The notes beneath the pieces were generated by a model. It saw only the letters and a program-made list of their open reading frames with translations. It was not told the DNA's origin and made no database searches. Below are positions 35,934 through 45,426 of a DNA stretch of 64,000 bases, piece after piece. The position numbers and the translations under genes were made by a program. Every line of letters begins with the position of its first letter. Position 1 is the stretch's first letter. This stretch comes from Streptosporangiaceae bacterium NEAU-GS5. Lineage in GTDB: Bacteria; Actinomycetota; Actinomycetes; Streptosporangiales; Streptosporangiaceae. The stretch is taken from assembly GCA_017592665.1 (NCBI GenBank), contig JAGFNW010000011.1, forward strand, positions 186,001-250,000, in the 5' to 3' direction.

Positions 35934-36805
35934 CGGATGTCGAGCGGCTCTACCGGGATGCGCTGGGGGAGGTGGCGCCGATGCGAAGTCCGGCGCTTTT
36001 GGAGGCCGCGCGGGCGCGCCGCCGCCCCGCCGTCGCGGCCAGGCCGTGGATCGCCCCGTACGCGGGCCGGATCGCGGCCATGGACGCCCTGCTCGCCCAG
36101 GCCGACGACTGGACTCAGGTGATCGTGGAGGGGTGGACGCTGCACGAGCTGATCGCCCACCTGGCCGCCAAGGACGGCCTGGTGGCGCGGGCCGTCGGCG
36201 CGCCCGTGCTCGGCCCGCCCGTCGAGCGCGACGACGCCCTGGAGCGTACGGCCAGCCTCCAGGAGTTCGAGCTGGCCCGCTCGCCCCAGGAGACCCGCAG
36301 GGCGTGGCGCGACCAGGCCGACGCCCTGTGCGCCCACCTGGCCGACGTCGACCCCGAGACGGTCGCCGACGCCATGGGCACCCCGATCCCCGTCCGCGAC
36401 CACCTGCTCGGCCGCATGCTGGAGACCTGGATCCACACCGACGACGCGGCCACGTTCAACGGGGTGCGGCTGCCCCATCCGGTGCCCGAGCACATCCACC
36501 CCACGGCCGACTTCTGCGCCCGGCTCATCCCCTGGACCATGCTCCTGTCCGGCCTGGACCGCTCGGATCGGGCCGTGCGGATCACGCTCACCGGCCCCGG
36601 CGGCGGCGACTGGCACGTCCCCCTGGACGCGGCGCACCCGGCCGTGCCGTACCGGGGAGAGGCCTCCGACGCGGCCATCACGGCCGACGTGGTCGAGTTC
36701 TGCTTCCTGCTCGGCGGACGCGGCACGCCCGCCTTCCACGCCGAGGGCGACCCGGGCCTCGTCGAAGAGGTGATCGCCGCCGCCCCCGCCCTGTCCGGCC
36801 CTTGA
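35930..36805 (+). CDS. Maleylpyruvate-isomerase/DinB-fold protein, possible anti-sigma
   Basis: A 291-residue protein: an N-terminal 45 residues (TDVERLYRDALGEVAP) then a mycothiol-dependent maleylpyruvate isomerase N-type domain (GWTLHELIAHLAAKDGL and MLETWIHTDDAATF, giving His/Glu/His metal-ligand candidates), and a C-terminal domain ending VVEFCFLLGGRGTP. Coupled to the ECF sigma gene (ATGA), the place of an anti-sigma factor, so it could gate the sigma through metal or thiol chemistry. That role is inference. Confidence 0.8.
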   Translation: MTDVERLYRDALGEVAPMRSPALLEAARARRRPAVAARPWIAPYAGRIAAMDALLAQADDWTQVIVEGWTLHELIAHLAAKDGLVARAVGAPVLGPPVERDDALERTASLQEFELARSPQETRRAWRDQADALCAHLADVDPETVADAMGTPIPVRDHLLGRMLETWIHTDDAATFNGVRLPHPVPEHIHPTADFCARLIPWTMLLSGLDRSDRAVRITLTGPGGGDWHVPLDAAHPAVPYRGEASDAAITADVVEFCFLLGGRGTPAFHAEGDPGLVEEVIAAAPALSGP

Positions 36806-36873
36806 TCGAAATCCCGCCCGCAGTGCTCTCGATTCTGCTAATTTGACGGCCCGAATCGGGAGGTTACTTTCAG

Positions 36874-37251
36874 GTGCTGTACTTCGATGGCCTCTTCGGG
36901 CTGGTCCTGGTGGTCTTATGGGTGTTCTGCATCTTCGATGTGATCACCACGGACGAGTCGCTCTGCCGCAACCTGCCCAAGCTGCTGTGGCTGATGATCG
37001 TCATTCTCATCCCCGACATCGGCTCGCTCCTGTGGCTGATCGCCGGCCGCCCCCAGGGCGCCGCCCGGCCCGGGGGCCTGCCGTATAAGGGCAACACCGG
37101 GCGCTACCCCGAATACGACCGCCCCGGCCGCTTCGTCGCCGCCAACCCGGACGACGACGAGGCATTCCTCCGCCAGGTCCGCGAACGCGCCGAACAACAA
37201 CGCCGCGCCGCCCGCGAACAACAACCCCCCAAACCGGAAGACGAGAGCTAG
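36874..37251 (+). CDS. PLDc_N-domain small membrane protein
   Basis: A 125-residue protein with two transmembrane segments (LFGLVLVVLWVFCIFDVI and LLWLMIVILIPDIGSLLWLIAG), the phospholipase-D-nuclease N-terminal domain also found alone in many actinobacteria. The cytoplasmic tail is Gln/Arg/Glu-rich (RERAEQQRRAAREQQ). No HKD catalytic motif exists, so it is not a phospholipase. GTG 36874; GGGAGG lies 11 bases upstream. Confidence 0.82.
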   Translation: MLYFDGLFGLVLVVLWVFCIFDVITTDESLCRNLPKLLWLMIVILIPDIGSLLWLIAGRPQGAARPGGLPYKGNTGRYPEYDRPGRFVAANPDDDEAFLRQVRERAEQQRRAAREQQPPKPEDES

Positions 37252-37281
37252 GATGGCGCCACTACTGCTGAGGTGAAACGC

Positions 37282-37638
37282 ATGAATGTGCGGATTTCGG
37301 TTCTGGCGAGTGACGAGGCGGCGTCTCTCGAATCGCTGGCCGACTGGCTGAGCGGCGAGCCGGATCTTGCCGGACGTTTTCGCCTGACGGGCCCCGATAT
37401 ACGGCCGGGCGAGCTCGGTTCGATGACGGACGCTCTCGTGGTGGCGGTCGGCTCGGGCGGCGTGGTGTCGGCTCTGGCATCGTCGCTGAAAGCGTGGCTG
37501 ACGCATCGCAAGTCGGATATTCGCGTCCGAGTCGAGGGGCCCGATGGCCGCAAGGCCATAGTCGAAGTTGACCGGGGAACCGTGCAGGATGTCGAGACTC
37601 TTATCCGGGCGGTTCTGGATTCGCCTACCTCGGAGTAG
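37282..37638 (+). CDS. EACC1 (effector-associated constant component) protein
   Basis: A 118-residue protein matching the EACC1 pattern: MNVRISVLASDEAASLESLADWLS, then PDLAGRFRLT, a central hydrophobic helix VVAVGSGGVVSALASSLKAWLTHRKSDIRVRVEG and a C-terminal strand with TVQDVETLIRAVL. EACC1 proteins are the invariant partner of variable effectors in predicted counter-invader conflict systems of multicellular bacteria. GAGGTG six bases before ATG 37282 favours it over GTG 37273. The effector gene follows two bases after the stop. Confidence 0.85.
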   Translation: MNVRISVLASDEAASLESLADWLSGEPDLAGRFRLTGPDIRPGELGSMTDALVVAVGSGGVVSALASSLKAWLTHRKSDIRVRVEGPDGRKAIVEVDRGTVQDVETLIRAVLDSPTSE

Positions 37639-37640
37639 CG

Positions 37641-39395
37641 ATGAGGCTCCCCGATCCTCAGCGGTCACGGGTGGTCCTGATCGGTACGACGAGATATCGA
37701 GACGCGAAACTACCTGATCTGCCTGCGGTTCAGCACTCGTTGACCGACCTGGCCGCTACGCTCACCAATCCCATTTCCGGCATCGTCGGTCCGGAGCACT
37801 GTTCGGTGTTACTGGACGAGGGGGATCTGCGTGAGCTGGGTCGTCAGATTCGGGAACAGGCGTCAGCGGCCGAAGACCTGCTCGTTGTCTACTATGTCGG
37901 CCACGGCCTGGTCGGTGGCGGCCGGCATGACCTCTACCTCGCCCTTTGCGACAGCGAGCTGGATGCCCCGGAATACAATTCGCTCGAATATGACAAGCTA
38001 CGTGGCACGGTTCTCCAAAGTCCGGCCACGAACAAGATCGTCATTCTTGACTGCTGTTTCTCCGGTCGAGCTCTGGCCGATGCGATGGCCGACCCGGCGA
38101 CTGTGGTGCTAGGGCAGCTTGACGTCCAGGGAACGTATGTCCTCACGTCCGCGCCGCGAGATCGGGTCGCGCTGTCCTTGGCCGGCGAGCGGCACACCGC
38201 ATTCACCGGACGACTCATCAAGCTGCTGCAGAACGGCATCGTCGGCGAATCGGAGTTCCTTTCGATCGAGTCGCTTTATGGAAGGCTTCGCTCGATCATG
38301 CGCGCGGAAGCCCTTCCCCTGCCGGAGAAACGCGCGACCCGCACGGCCGAGCTCATCGCGCTCGGACGGAACAGAGCGTTCACGTTCGCTGGACCTCGTC
38401 ACGATCCGGTCGGCGCCGATAACCGGGATGAGGGTGAGTGGGGAGCCGCGATGGACGTGGCGCGGGAGGTGGAGGCCGACCGCCGTCAGCGAGCCGTTGA
38501 TCGCGGCTTCACTACACGTGATGAGGCTGCCGCGGCGCGGGCGGCGCTGGCGCGGGCGCTGTATCCCGCCGAGGGCGCGTCAGTGGCGCCACATGTAAGA
38601 CCATGGGTCTGGACGACGGCGTCCAGCGGGAAACCCTTGACGGAACACGGGCGGCGGACCGGCATTGAAATCCGCCTGTCCTACTACGCGGATGGCCAGG
38701 CGAAATCCGCCGGCCGATCTGTGGATCGCGTGGCCGATGTCAAGGACTTGCTTAAAAGCGCCACCCGAGATCGCGACCGAGGCGCCCTCGACGAGGCCGA
38801 GGCCCAATATCGCAGGGCGTTGGAGCTGGCGGTCGGGCTGGGCGCGAGAAAGGAAGAAGGCCGCGCCTGGGACGGCCTTGGCTCCTGCCGATGGCGCAAG
38901 GACGATCCCGAAGCGGCTATTGAGTTCTTCACCATAGCCCTCGATATCGCCAGGCAGATTGACGACATTCCCATGCAGGCCTGGGGCCTGCACAACAGCG
39001 GCCTCTATCAGCAGAAGCGTGGAGACGCGGAGGCGGCGGAAGACTTCTTCAATCAGGCCCTCGCCCTGGCGGGCTCTCATTGGCTCCCTGCCGTCGCTGG
39101 GTGGACCTACCACCAGCTCGCCGAGCTGGCGCGCGACCAGGGAGATCTCGAGCGTGAGCGGGTGATGTACGAGTCCGCCCGCCGTGTCGGCGCGGCCACT
39201 GACGACAGCACTCTGTTGGGCTGGAGCCTGAATCATCTGGCTGACTGCGCCCTGGAGTCCGGCCGATCCAGCGAGGCCGCTGCGCTCTATCGCCAGGCCC
39301 TCGTCATCGGCAGGCGGGCCACGAACTACGGGATGATCCGGCACGCGGAGGAAGCACTCGCTCGATCGGCCGACGAACAGCCCGAACGCGACTGA
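37641..39395 (+). CDS. EACC1-associated caspase-like protease with TPR repeats
   Basis: A 584-residue protein. The N-terminal caspase/metacaspase fold has the dyad His88 (VVYYVGHGLVGG) and Cys139 (ILDCCFSGRAL). A linker (about 245-360) contains a second small conserved stretch (YYADGQAKSAGRSVDRVAD). The C-terminal half, about 365-575, is tetratricopeptide repeats (GALDEAEAQYRRALELAVGL, DPEAAIEFFTIALDIARQI, DAEAAEDFFNQALALA, RSSEAAALYRQALVIGRR), which usually sense or recruit a trigger. Predicted to kill or disable the cell on invasion. Lower GC than the neighbours (33 of 60 bases at 37981-38040) suggests horizontal acquisition. Confidence 0.88.
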   Translation: MRLPDPQRSRVVLIGTTRYRDAKLPDLPAVQHSLTDLAATLTNPISGIVGPEHCSVLLDEGDLRELGRQIREQASAAEDLLVVYYVGHGLVGGGRHDLYLALCDSELDAPEYNSLEYDKLRGTVLQSPATNKIVILDCCFSGRALADAMADPATVVLGQLDVQGTYVLTSAPRDRVALSLAGERHTAFTGRLIKLLQNGIVGESEFLSIESLYGRLRSIMRAEALPLPEKRATRTAELIALGRNRAFTFAGPRHDPVGADNRDEGEWGAAMDVAREVEADRRQRAVDRGFTTRDEAAAARAALARALYPAEGASVAPHVRPWVWTTASSGKPLTEHGRRTGIEIRLSYYADGQAKSAGRSVDRVADVKDLLKSATRDRDRGALDEAEAQYRRALELAVGLGARKEEGRAWDGLGSCRWRKDDPEAAIEFFTIALDIARQIDDIPMQAWGLHNSGLYQQKRGDAEAAEDFFNQALALAGSHWLPAVAGWTYHQLAELARDQGDLERERVMYESARRVGAATDDSTLLGWSLNHLADCALESGRSSEAAALYRQALVIGRRATNYGMIRHAEEALARSADEQPERD

Positions 39396-39417
39396 AGCGG
39401 CGTCTGGGGCGGGCGGG

Positions 39418-39442
39418 CCGCCGCCCCGGGGGTGGGCGGCGG
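39418..39442. terminator. GC-rich hairpin between caspase gene and glyA
   Basis: CCGCCGCCC (39418-39426) and GGGCGGCGG (39434-39442) form a perfect 9-bp stem with a seven-base loop between convergent stops. No T-tract. Confidence 0.55.
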
Positions 39443-39454
39443 CGGGGCCTCGGG

Positions 39455-40720
<1,266 letters not shown>

Positions 40721-40759
40721 GCGGACTCCCTTGCCGGCGACTTTGGCGACCCGCATACC

Positions 40760-41704
40760 TTATCGGGTCGGGCGCGCCGTCCCGTTCAACGGCCACATGC
40801 GGTCGATTTCGGCGTTGAGCGTCGCCCCGATGAGCACGGCGAGCGCGGTGATGTAGAGCCAGAGCAGCACGGCGATGGGCGCCGCCAGCGAGCCGTACAC
40901 CGAGAGGGGGGTGAACCACGCGGCCAGCACCTCGCGGAGCACGGCCGCGCACAGGATCCAGATGAGCAGCGCGAGCCCGGCCCCCGGCAGCTCGCGCCAC
41001 CAGCGCGTCCGATGCGGGACGCTCACGTGGTAGAGCAGGGTCAGCGTGAGCACCGACCCCACGATCACGACCGGCCAATAGAAGATCGCCACGAGCACGG
41101 CGTAGCGCGGCAGCGCGTTGGACAGCAGGGTCGGCCCGACCACCAGGATCGGCATCACCACGAGCCCGATCACCAGCGCCGCGAGATAGAGCCCGAAGGA
41201 CAGGATCCGGGTCCTGATGATGCCCCGGGTCTCGCCGAGGCCGTACGCGATGGATATCAGGTCGACATAGACGAACAGGGCGCGCGACCCCGACCACAGC
41301 GAGAGTATGAAGCCGACGGAGATCAGCGACACCTGACCGCCGTTGAGCACGTCGTCGAGCAGGGGCTTGACCACCCGGTCGACCGTGTTGCCGGTGAACA
41401 GCAACTCCGACTGGTTGATCACCCAGCGCTTGATCTCCGCGACCGTGTCGTCGCCGAGGACCCCGCTGAGATGGCCCATCACGCCGAGCATCCCGAGCAC
41501 GAACGGCGGCAGCGACAGCAGCGCGAAGAACGCCGCCTCACCGGCGAGGCCCGTGACGCGGTAGTTGACCCCGGCCATGGTGGTCGACTTGACCAGCGAC
41601 CACGTGTCTGTTTCCAGGGCGCGGCTCATCCCTGCGCGGGCTCGCGCCATTCCCCGGCGCGAGTCGTGCCTCGGCCTGCGCCTCCGTGCCTCGGTGGACG
41701 TCAT
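40760..41704 (-). CDS. YihY/BrkB-family membrane protein
   Basis: A 314-residue integral membrane protein with six or seven helices, including GLAGEAAFFALLSLPPFVLGMLG, the YihY opening, and SAVYGSLAAPIAVLLWLYITALAVLIGATLNAEIDR-type end (here LSVYGSLAAPIAVLLWLYIT at the start of that block). The N-terminal 40 residues are Arg-rich cytoplasmic. The family is of unknown transport function. ATG 41704 has AGG five bases upstream. Confidence 0.88.
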   Translation of the reverse strand: MTSTEARRRRPRHDSRRGMARARAGMSRALETDTWSLVKSTTMAGVNYRVTGLAGEAAFFALLSLPPFVLGMLGVMGHLSGVLGDDTVAEIKRWVINQSELLFTGNTVDRVVKPLLDDVLNGGQVSLISVGFILSLWSGSRALFVYVDLISIAYGLGETRGIIRTRILSFGLYLAALVIGLVVMPILVVGPTLLSNALPRYAVLVAIFYWPVVIVGSVLTLTLLYHVSVPHRTRWWRELPGAGLALLIWILCAAVLREVLAAWFTPLSVYGSLAAPIAVLLWLYITALAVLIGATLNAEIDRMWPLNGTARPTR

Positions 41705-41765
41705 AAGACCTAACCGTGTTTCCGTCGCGCCGTGTACTACCCGGTGGCGCGGTGGTTAGTACGGA

Positions 41766-42572
41766 TCATACGGGGCGGATCGAACGGCGGCCTCCTGGTG
41801 AACGTCCTTTGCCTGGAGGTCCGGCGAAGGCTTGGGCGACCGACATCCACGCGTGCGCCGTGTCCCCTCTGACCTGGAGCGCCGTGTCGGCCAGGTGACC
41901 GCGCTGGGTCACCACGAGGCAGAAGTCCAGCATCGGCCCGCGGATGACGTCGTCGCCCTCGCCGAGGGCCCATTCGGTCTCGTCGGGCGCGGTCAGCTCG
42001 ACCCGTACGGGATGCTCGGGCACGGGCAGGCCGCGCATGGCGAAGCCGTACGGGAAGGCCATGACGCCCAGCCTGGCGATGTGCCGGAGCCGTGTGGTGG
42101 GGACGCGGGTGACGCCGAGCGCGTCGGCCACGTCCTGGCCGTGGGCCCAGGTCTCCATGAGCCGGGCCGTGACGAAGGAGGCGGCCGACATGTCCGGGCC
42201 GTACCAGGGGAGCCTCGCGCGCGCGTCGACCTCGCCCAGCGCCGTCGTCATGCGACCCCGGGCCGCGTCGAACCACTCGAGGACCTGCGCGGGGGTCAGG
42301 CTGCGGTCGGCGGCGACCAGCTCGTCGACGGCCCCGTCGCCGCGGGCCAGCAGGGCGGCGCGGGACTCGCGGAACGCGTCGGGGTCGGCGACCGCGGTGG
42401 TGGCCGCGTCGTCGAACCAGGCGAGGTGGCTGACCTGGTCGCGTACGGCCCAGCCCTCCGCCGGCGTGGGGGCGGCCCAGCCCGTGTCGTCGAGCGGGCG
42501 CACCATCGCGAGCAGTTCGCCGGTCTCCGCCCGCAGATCGGCGAGGAGCTCAGGCATAGAGACCGCAGCCAT
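41766..42572 (-). CDS. TIGR03084/DinB-like metal-binding protein
   Basis: A 268-residue protein of the actinobacterial TIGR03084 group, related to mycothiol-dependent maleylpyruvate isomerase. GWAVRDQVSHLAWFDDAA and LMETWAHGQDVADAL provide His/Glu/His metal-ligand candidates, followed by HIARLGVMAFPYGFAMRGL. The C-terminal sterol-carrier-like part ends MLDFCLVVTQRGHLADTAL. Reaction unknown; mycothiol use is inferred from the family. ATG 42572 is leaderless (TACAGT six bases upstream). Divergent from the sulfur operon. Confidence 0.85.
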   Translation of the reverse strand: MAAVSMPELLADLRAETGELLAMVRPLDDTGWAAPTPAEGWAVRDQVSHLAWFDDAATTAVADPDAFRESRAALLARGDGAVDELVAADRSLTPAQVLEWFDAARGRMTTALGEVDARARLPWYGPDMSAASFVTARLMETWAHGQDVADALGVTRVPTTRLRHIARLGVMAFPYGFAMRGLPVPEHPVRVELTAPDETEWALGEGDDVIRGPMLDFCLVVTQRGHLADTALQVRGDTAHAWMSVAQAFAGPPGKGRSPGGRRSIRPV

Positions 42573-42578
42573 GATGGG

Positions 42579-42584
42579 ACTGTA
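42579..42584 (-). promoter_or_regulatory. -10 element for leaderless TIGR03084 gene
   Basis: TACAGT on the minus strand ends six bases before ATG 42572; TTTCCA 17 bases further up matches four of six -35 bases. Confidence 0.55.
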
Positions 42585-42654
42585 ACCGAACGTCTTTCTA
42601 CTGGAAATGCGCCGGCTGCATATGGACGGCCCGTCCACACTGTGGACGCGAACT

Positions 42655-42682
42655 TGGACACCCGGCATGTTCGAGGTATCGT
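42655..42682 (+). promoter_or_regulatory. Promoter of the sulfur operon leader
   Basis: TGGACA (five of six to TTGACA) at 42655-42660, a 16-base spacer and TATCGT at 42677-42682, ending seven bases before the leader-peptide ATG 42690. The transcript is predicted leaderless. Confidence 0.6.
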
Positions 42683-42689
42683 TTGTGAC

Positions 42690-42773
42690 ATGCCAGTGGA
42701 TCCGCTGCTTGTCGGTCGACGTCACGTCGACCTCCAGCGTGTCCGCAGCGCCATCTGTCTTGACGCCCGTTGA
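42690..42773 (+). CDS. Cysteine-responsive leader peptide of the sulfur operon
   Basis: A 27-residue peptide with the actinobacterial leader signature RRHVDLQRVRSAIC: HVDL then SA-I-C. Its only Cys codon (TGT, 42756-42758) lies five codons before the stop, just ahead of bases that can form a terminator stem. Such peptides precede sulfur-assimilation genes in actinomycetes and are thought to gate them by ribosome stalling at Cys. No ribosome site precedes the ATG; the -10 sits seven bases upstream, so it is translated from the very 5' end. Confidence 0.82.
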   Translation: MPVDPLLVGRRHVDLQRVRSAICLDAR

Positions 42774-42845
42774 TCGTCGCCCTTTTTTGTCCGTGGGCGC
42801 GCGTGACCAGGCGTCTTTTTTGTGTGCCCTGGACCAGACGCGCCC
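42762..42845 (+). promoter_or_regulatory. Transcription attenuator of the sulfur operon
   Basis: Terminator arm GACGCC (42762-42767, within the end of the leader peptide) can pair with GGCGTC (42810-42815), followed by six T (42816-42821). The alternative pairs GGGCGCG (42795-42801) with CGCGCCC (42839-42845) and CCAGG (42807-42811) with CCTGG (42828-42832). CCAGG and GGCGTC overlap, so the two forms exclude each other. A ribosome stalled at the Cys codon would cover the first arm. A second T-run lies at 42783-42788. Confidence 0.6.
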
Positions 42846-42866
42846 TTCAGAGTGAAGGACGTCCCC

Positions 42867-44543
42867 ATGAGCACCCCGGCCCGTGCGAATCGCCATCATC
42901 GGCGTCCGCGTGGTGAAGGCCAGTGGGCCCTCGGCTACCGCGAGCCGCTCAACAAGAACGAGGAGAACAAGAAGAACGACGACGGGCTCAACGTCCGTCA
43001 GCGGATCATCGACGTCTACTCCAAGCGCGGCTTCGACTCCATCGACCCGGCCGACCTGCGCGGCAGGTTCCGCTGGTTCGGGCTCTACACCCAGCGCAAG
43101 CCGGGCATCGACGGCGGCAAGACGGCCATCCTCGAGCCCGAGGAGCTCGACGACCGCTACTTCATGCTCCGCGTCCGCATCGACGGCGGCCAGCTCGACC
43201 TGGCGCAGCTCCGCGCCATCGCCGGCATCGCCAACGACTACGCCCGCGGCACGGCCGACATCACCGACCGGCAGAACATCCAGCTCCACTGGATCGAGAT
43301 CGAGTCCGTCCCGGACATCTGGGCCCGCCTGGAGGCGGTCGGCCTGCACTCCACAGAGGCCTGCGGCGACACTCCTCGTGTCATCCTCGGCTGCCCGCTG
43401 GCCGGCATCGACGCCGCCGAGGTGATCGACGGCACCGACCAGATCCGCGATGTCCACGACCGCTACATCGGCGACAAGGCGTTCTCCAACCTGCCGCGCA
43501 AGTTCAAGACGGCCATCTCCGGCTGCCCGGCGCACTGCACGGTCCACGAGATCAACGACGTGGCCTTCGTCGGCGTGGTCAAAGACGGCGTGGCCGGCTT
43601 CGACGCCTGGGTGGGCGGCGGGTTGTCCACCAACCCGATGTTCGGCAAGCGGCTCGGCGTGTTCGTCCGGCCCGAGCAGGTGCACGAGGTCTGGGCCGGG
43701 GTCTGCGGCATCTTCCGCGACTACGGCTACCGGCGGCTGCGCCACCGGGCCCGGATCAAGTTCCTGGTCTCCGACTGGGGCGCCGAGAAGTTCCGCGACG
43801 TCCTCCAGAAGGAGTATCTGGGCTACGAGCTGCCCGACGGCCCCGCGCCCGAGGCGCCGCGCGACGGCCGCCGCGACCACGTGGGCGTCTTCCCGCAGAA
43901 GGACGGCAACTTCTACGTCGGCTTCGCGCCCAAGGTGGGCCGGGTCGACGGCGACACGCTCCACCTGATCGCCGACATCGCCGAGCGGCACGGCTCCGGC
44001 CGGGTGCGCACCACCGTCGAGCAGAAGATGGTCATCCTCGACGTCGCGCCCGATCAGGTCGACTCGCTGGTCGAGGAGCTGGAGGCGGCCGGCCTTCAGG
44101 TCAACCCGTCGACCTTCCGGCGGCAGACCATGGCCTGCACGGGCATCGAGTTCTGCAAGCTCGCGATCGTCGAGACCAAGGCGACCGGCGCCGGCCTGAT
44201 CGACGAGCTGGAGCGGCGGCTGCCCGGCTTCCGGGAGCCGCTCACGATCAACGTCAACGGCTGCCCCAACTCCTGCGCCCGCATCCAGGTCGCCGACATC
44301 GGCCTGAAGGGCCAGCTCGTGGTCAACGACAAGGGCGAGCAGGTGGAGGGCTTCCAGATCCACCTCGGCGGCTCGGTCGGCCTCAACCCCAGCTTCGGCC
44401 GTAAGGTCCGCGGCCTGAAGGCGACCGCCGACGAGCTGCCCGACTACATCGAGCGCGTGGTGACCAACTTCAGCAAGCAGCGCGACGAGGGTGAGACCTT
44501 CGCCGCGTGGGTTCAGCGCGCCGAGGAAGCAGACCTGAAGTGA
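42867..44543 (+). CDS. sirA: Ferredoxin-dependent sulfite reductase
   Basis: Reduces sulfite to sulfide using ferredoxin. Two NIR_SIR repeats are visible, with DITDRQNIQLHWIEIE and the Fe4S4-siroheme ligands in TMACTGIEFCKLAI (Cys-x5-Cys) and NVNGCPNSCARIQ (Cys-x3-Cys). 558 aa. A nitrite substrate is not excluded, but the cysH and sirohydrochlorin-chelatase partners and the Cys leader argue for sulfite. AAGGAC eight bases before ATG 42867 favours it over the in-frame 42822. Stop overlaps the small Zn-ribbon gene (TGATG). Confidence 0.93.
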   Translation: MSTPARANRHHRRPRGEGQWALGYREPLNKNEENKKNDDGLNVRQRIIDVYSKRGFDSIDPADLRGRFRWFGLYTQRKPGIDGGKTAILEPEELDDRYFMLRVRIDGGQLDLAQLRAIAGIANDYARGTADITDRQNIQLHWIEIESVPDIWARLEAVGLHSTEACGDTPRVILGCPLAGIDAAEVIDGTDQIRDVHDRYIGDKAFSNLPRKFKTAISGCPAHCTVHEINDVAFVGVVKDGVAGFDAWVGGGLSTNPMFGKRLGVFVRPEQVHEVWAGVCGIFRDYGYRRLRHRARIKFLVSDWGAEKFRDVLQKEYLGYELPDGPAPEAPRDGRRDHVGVFPQKDGNFYVGFAPKVGRVDGDTLHLIADIAERHGSGRVRTTVEQKMVILDVAPDQVDSLVEELEAAGLQVNPSTFRRQTMACTGIEFCKLAIVETKATGAGLIDELERRLPGFREPLTINVNGCPNSCARIQVADIGLKGQLVVNDKGEQVEGFQIHLGGSVGLNPSFGRKVRGLKATADELPDYIERVVTNFSKQRDEGETFAAWVQRAEEADLK

Positions 44544-44698
44544 TGAGCGAGCGCGCGGCCCCCTTCTACTGCCCCTACTGCGGCGACGAGGACCTGGAGC
44601 CCTACGTCACCGAAGAAGAGGCCTACGGCTGGTATTGCCGTTCCTGCGCCCGCGCGTTCCGAGTGAAGTTCCTTGGCATTGGTGTGAGGAGTACGTGA
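44543..44698 (+). CDS. Small zinc-ribbon protein of the sulfur operon
   Basis: A 51-residue protein with two CxxC knuckles (FYCPYCGDED and WYCRSCARAF), a zinc-ribbon in its full length. ATG 44543 overlaps the sulfite reductase stop, and its own stop overlaps the cysH start, so all three are coupled. Commonly kept between these two genes in actinomycetes; its function is unknown. Confidence 0.8.
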   Translation: MSERAAPFYCPYCGDEDLEPYVTEEEAYGWYCRSCARAFRVKFLGIGVRST

Positions 44699-45426
44699 TG
44701 ACCCTGGTTGACATAGAGGTCGGGCTCGAACGACAGCGTGGCGTCCTCGACCTGCAGAGCATCGTCGAATCGGCGGCCGAGTTCCTGGAGGAGGCGTCCG
44801 CGCGCGAGATCGTGCGCTGGGCGGCGGCCACCTTCGGCGACCGTCTTTGTCTCACCTCCTCCATGAGCGACGCGCTGTTGATCGACCTGGTCAGCCGCGT
44901 CAAACCGGGCGTCGACGTGTTGTTCGTCGACACGGGCTACCACTTCGCCGAGACGATCGGCACGCGGGACGCCGTCGAGCAGGTCTACGACGTGAATGTG
45001 ATCAACGCGATGCCCTCGCGCACGGTCGCCGAGCAGGAGCGCGACCTCGGGCCGCGGCTGTTCGGGCGCAACCCCGACCTGTGCTGCTACCTCCGCAAGG
45101 TCGAGCCGCTCAATCGGGCGCTCGAGCCCTATCTGGCATGGATCTCCGGCATCCGCCGAGACGAGTCCCCCACACGCACCGGCACGAAGGTCGTCGAGTG
45201 GGACGCCAAGCGGCAGATGGTGAAGATCAACCCGATCGCCCGGTGGACCCAGGAAGACGTCGACAACTACATCGCCGACAACGGCGTGCTGATCAACCCC
45301 CTGCACTACGACAACTACCCCTCGATCGGCTGCGCGCCCTGCACCCGCCAGGTGGCGCCGGGCGAGGATCCGCGCAGCGGCCGGTGGGCCGGGCTGGGAA
45401 AGCTCGAGTGCGGAATTCACCTCTGA
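44698..45426 (+). CDS. cysH: Adenylylsulfate (APS) reductase, assimilatory
   Basis: Thioredoxin-dependent reductase making sulfite from APS. The Cys pairs DLCCYLRK and SIGCAPCTRQV bind the 4Fe-4S cluster, which marks APS rather than PAPS specificity, and the C-terminal catalytic Cys is in LECGIHL. The nucleotide loop is LTSSMSDALL and WISGIRRDESPTR follows. 242 aa. GAGGAG lies upstream of ATG 44698. The last 19 bases overlap the chelatase-like gene. Confidence 0.95.
   Translation: MTLVDIEVGLERQRGVLDLQSIVESAAEFLEEASAREIVRWAAATFGDRLCLTSSMSDALLIDLVSRVKPGVDVLFVDTGYHFAETIGTRDAVEQVYDVNVINAMPSRTVAEQERDLGPRLFGRNPDLCCYLRKVEPLNRALEPYLAWISGIRRDESPTRTGTKVVEWDAKRQMVKINPIARWTQEDVDNYIADNGVLINPLHYDNYPSIGCAPCTRQVAPGEDPRSGRWAGLGKLECGIHL

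Noticed and set aside
36874..37251. PLDc_N protein as part of the EACC1-caspase module
   Set aside because: The protein is common alone in actinobacteria, the gap and separate ribosome site argue for independence, and its base composition is like the host.
42774..42866. SAM or other sulfur riboswitch in the sirA leader
   Set aside because: No SAM-box core is seen; the leader peptide and competing stems explain the region.
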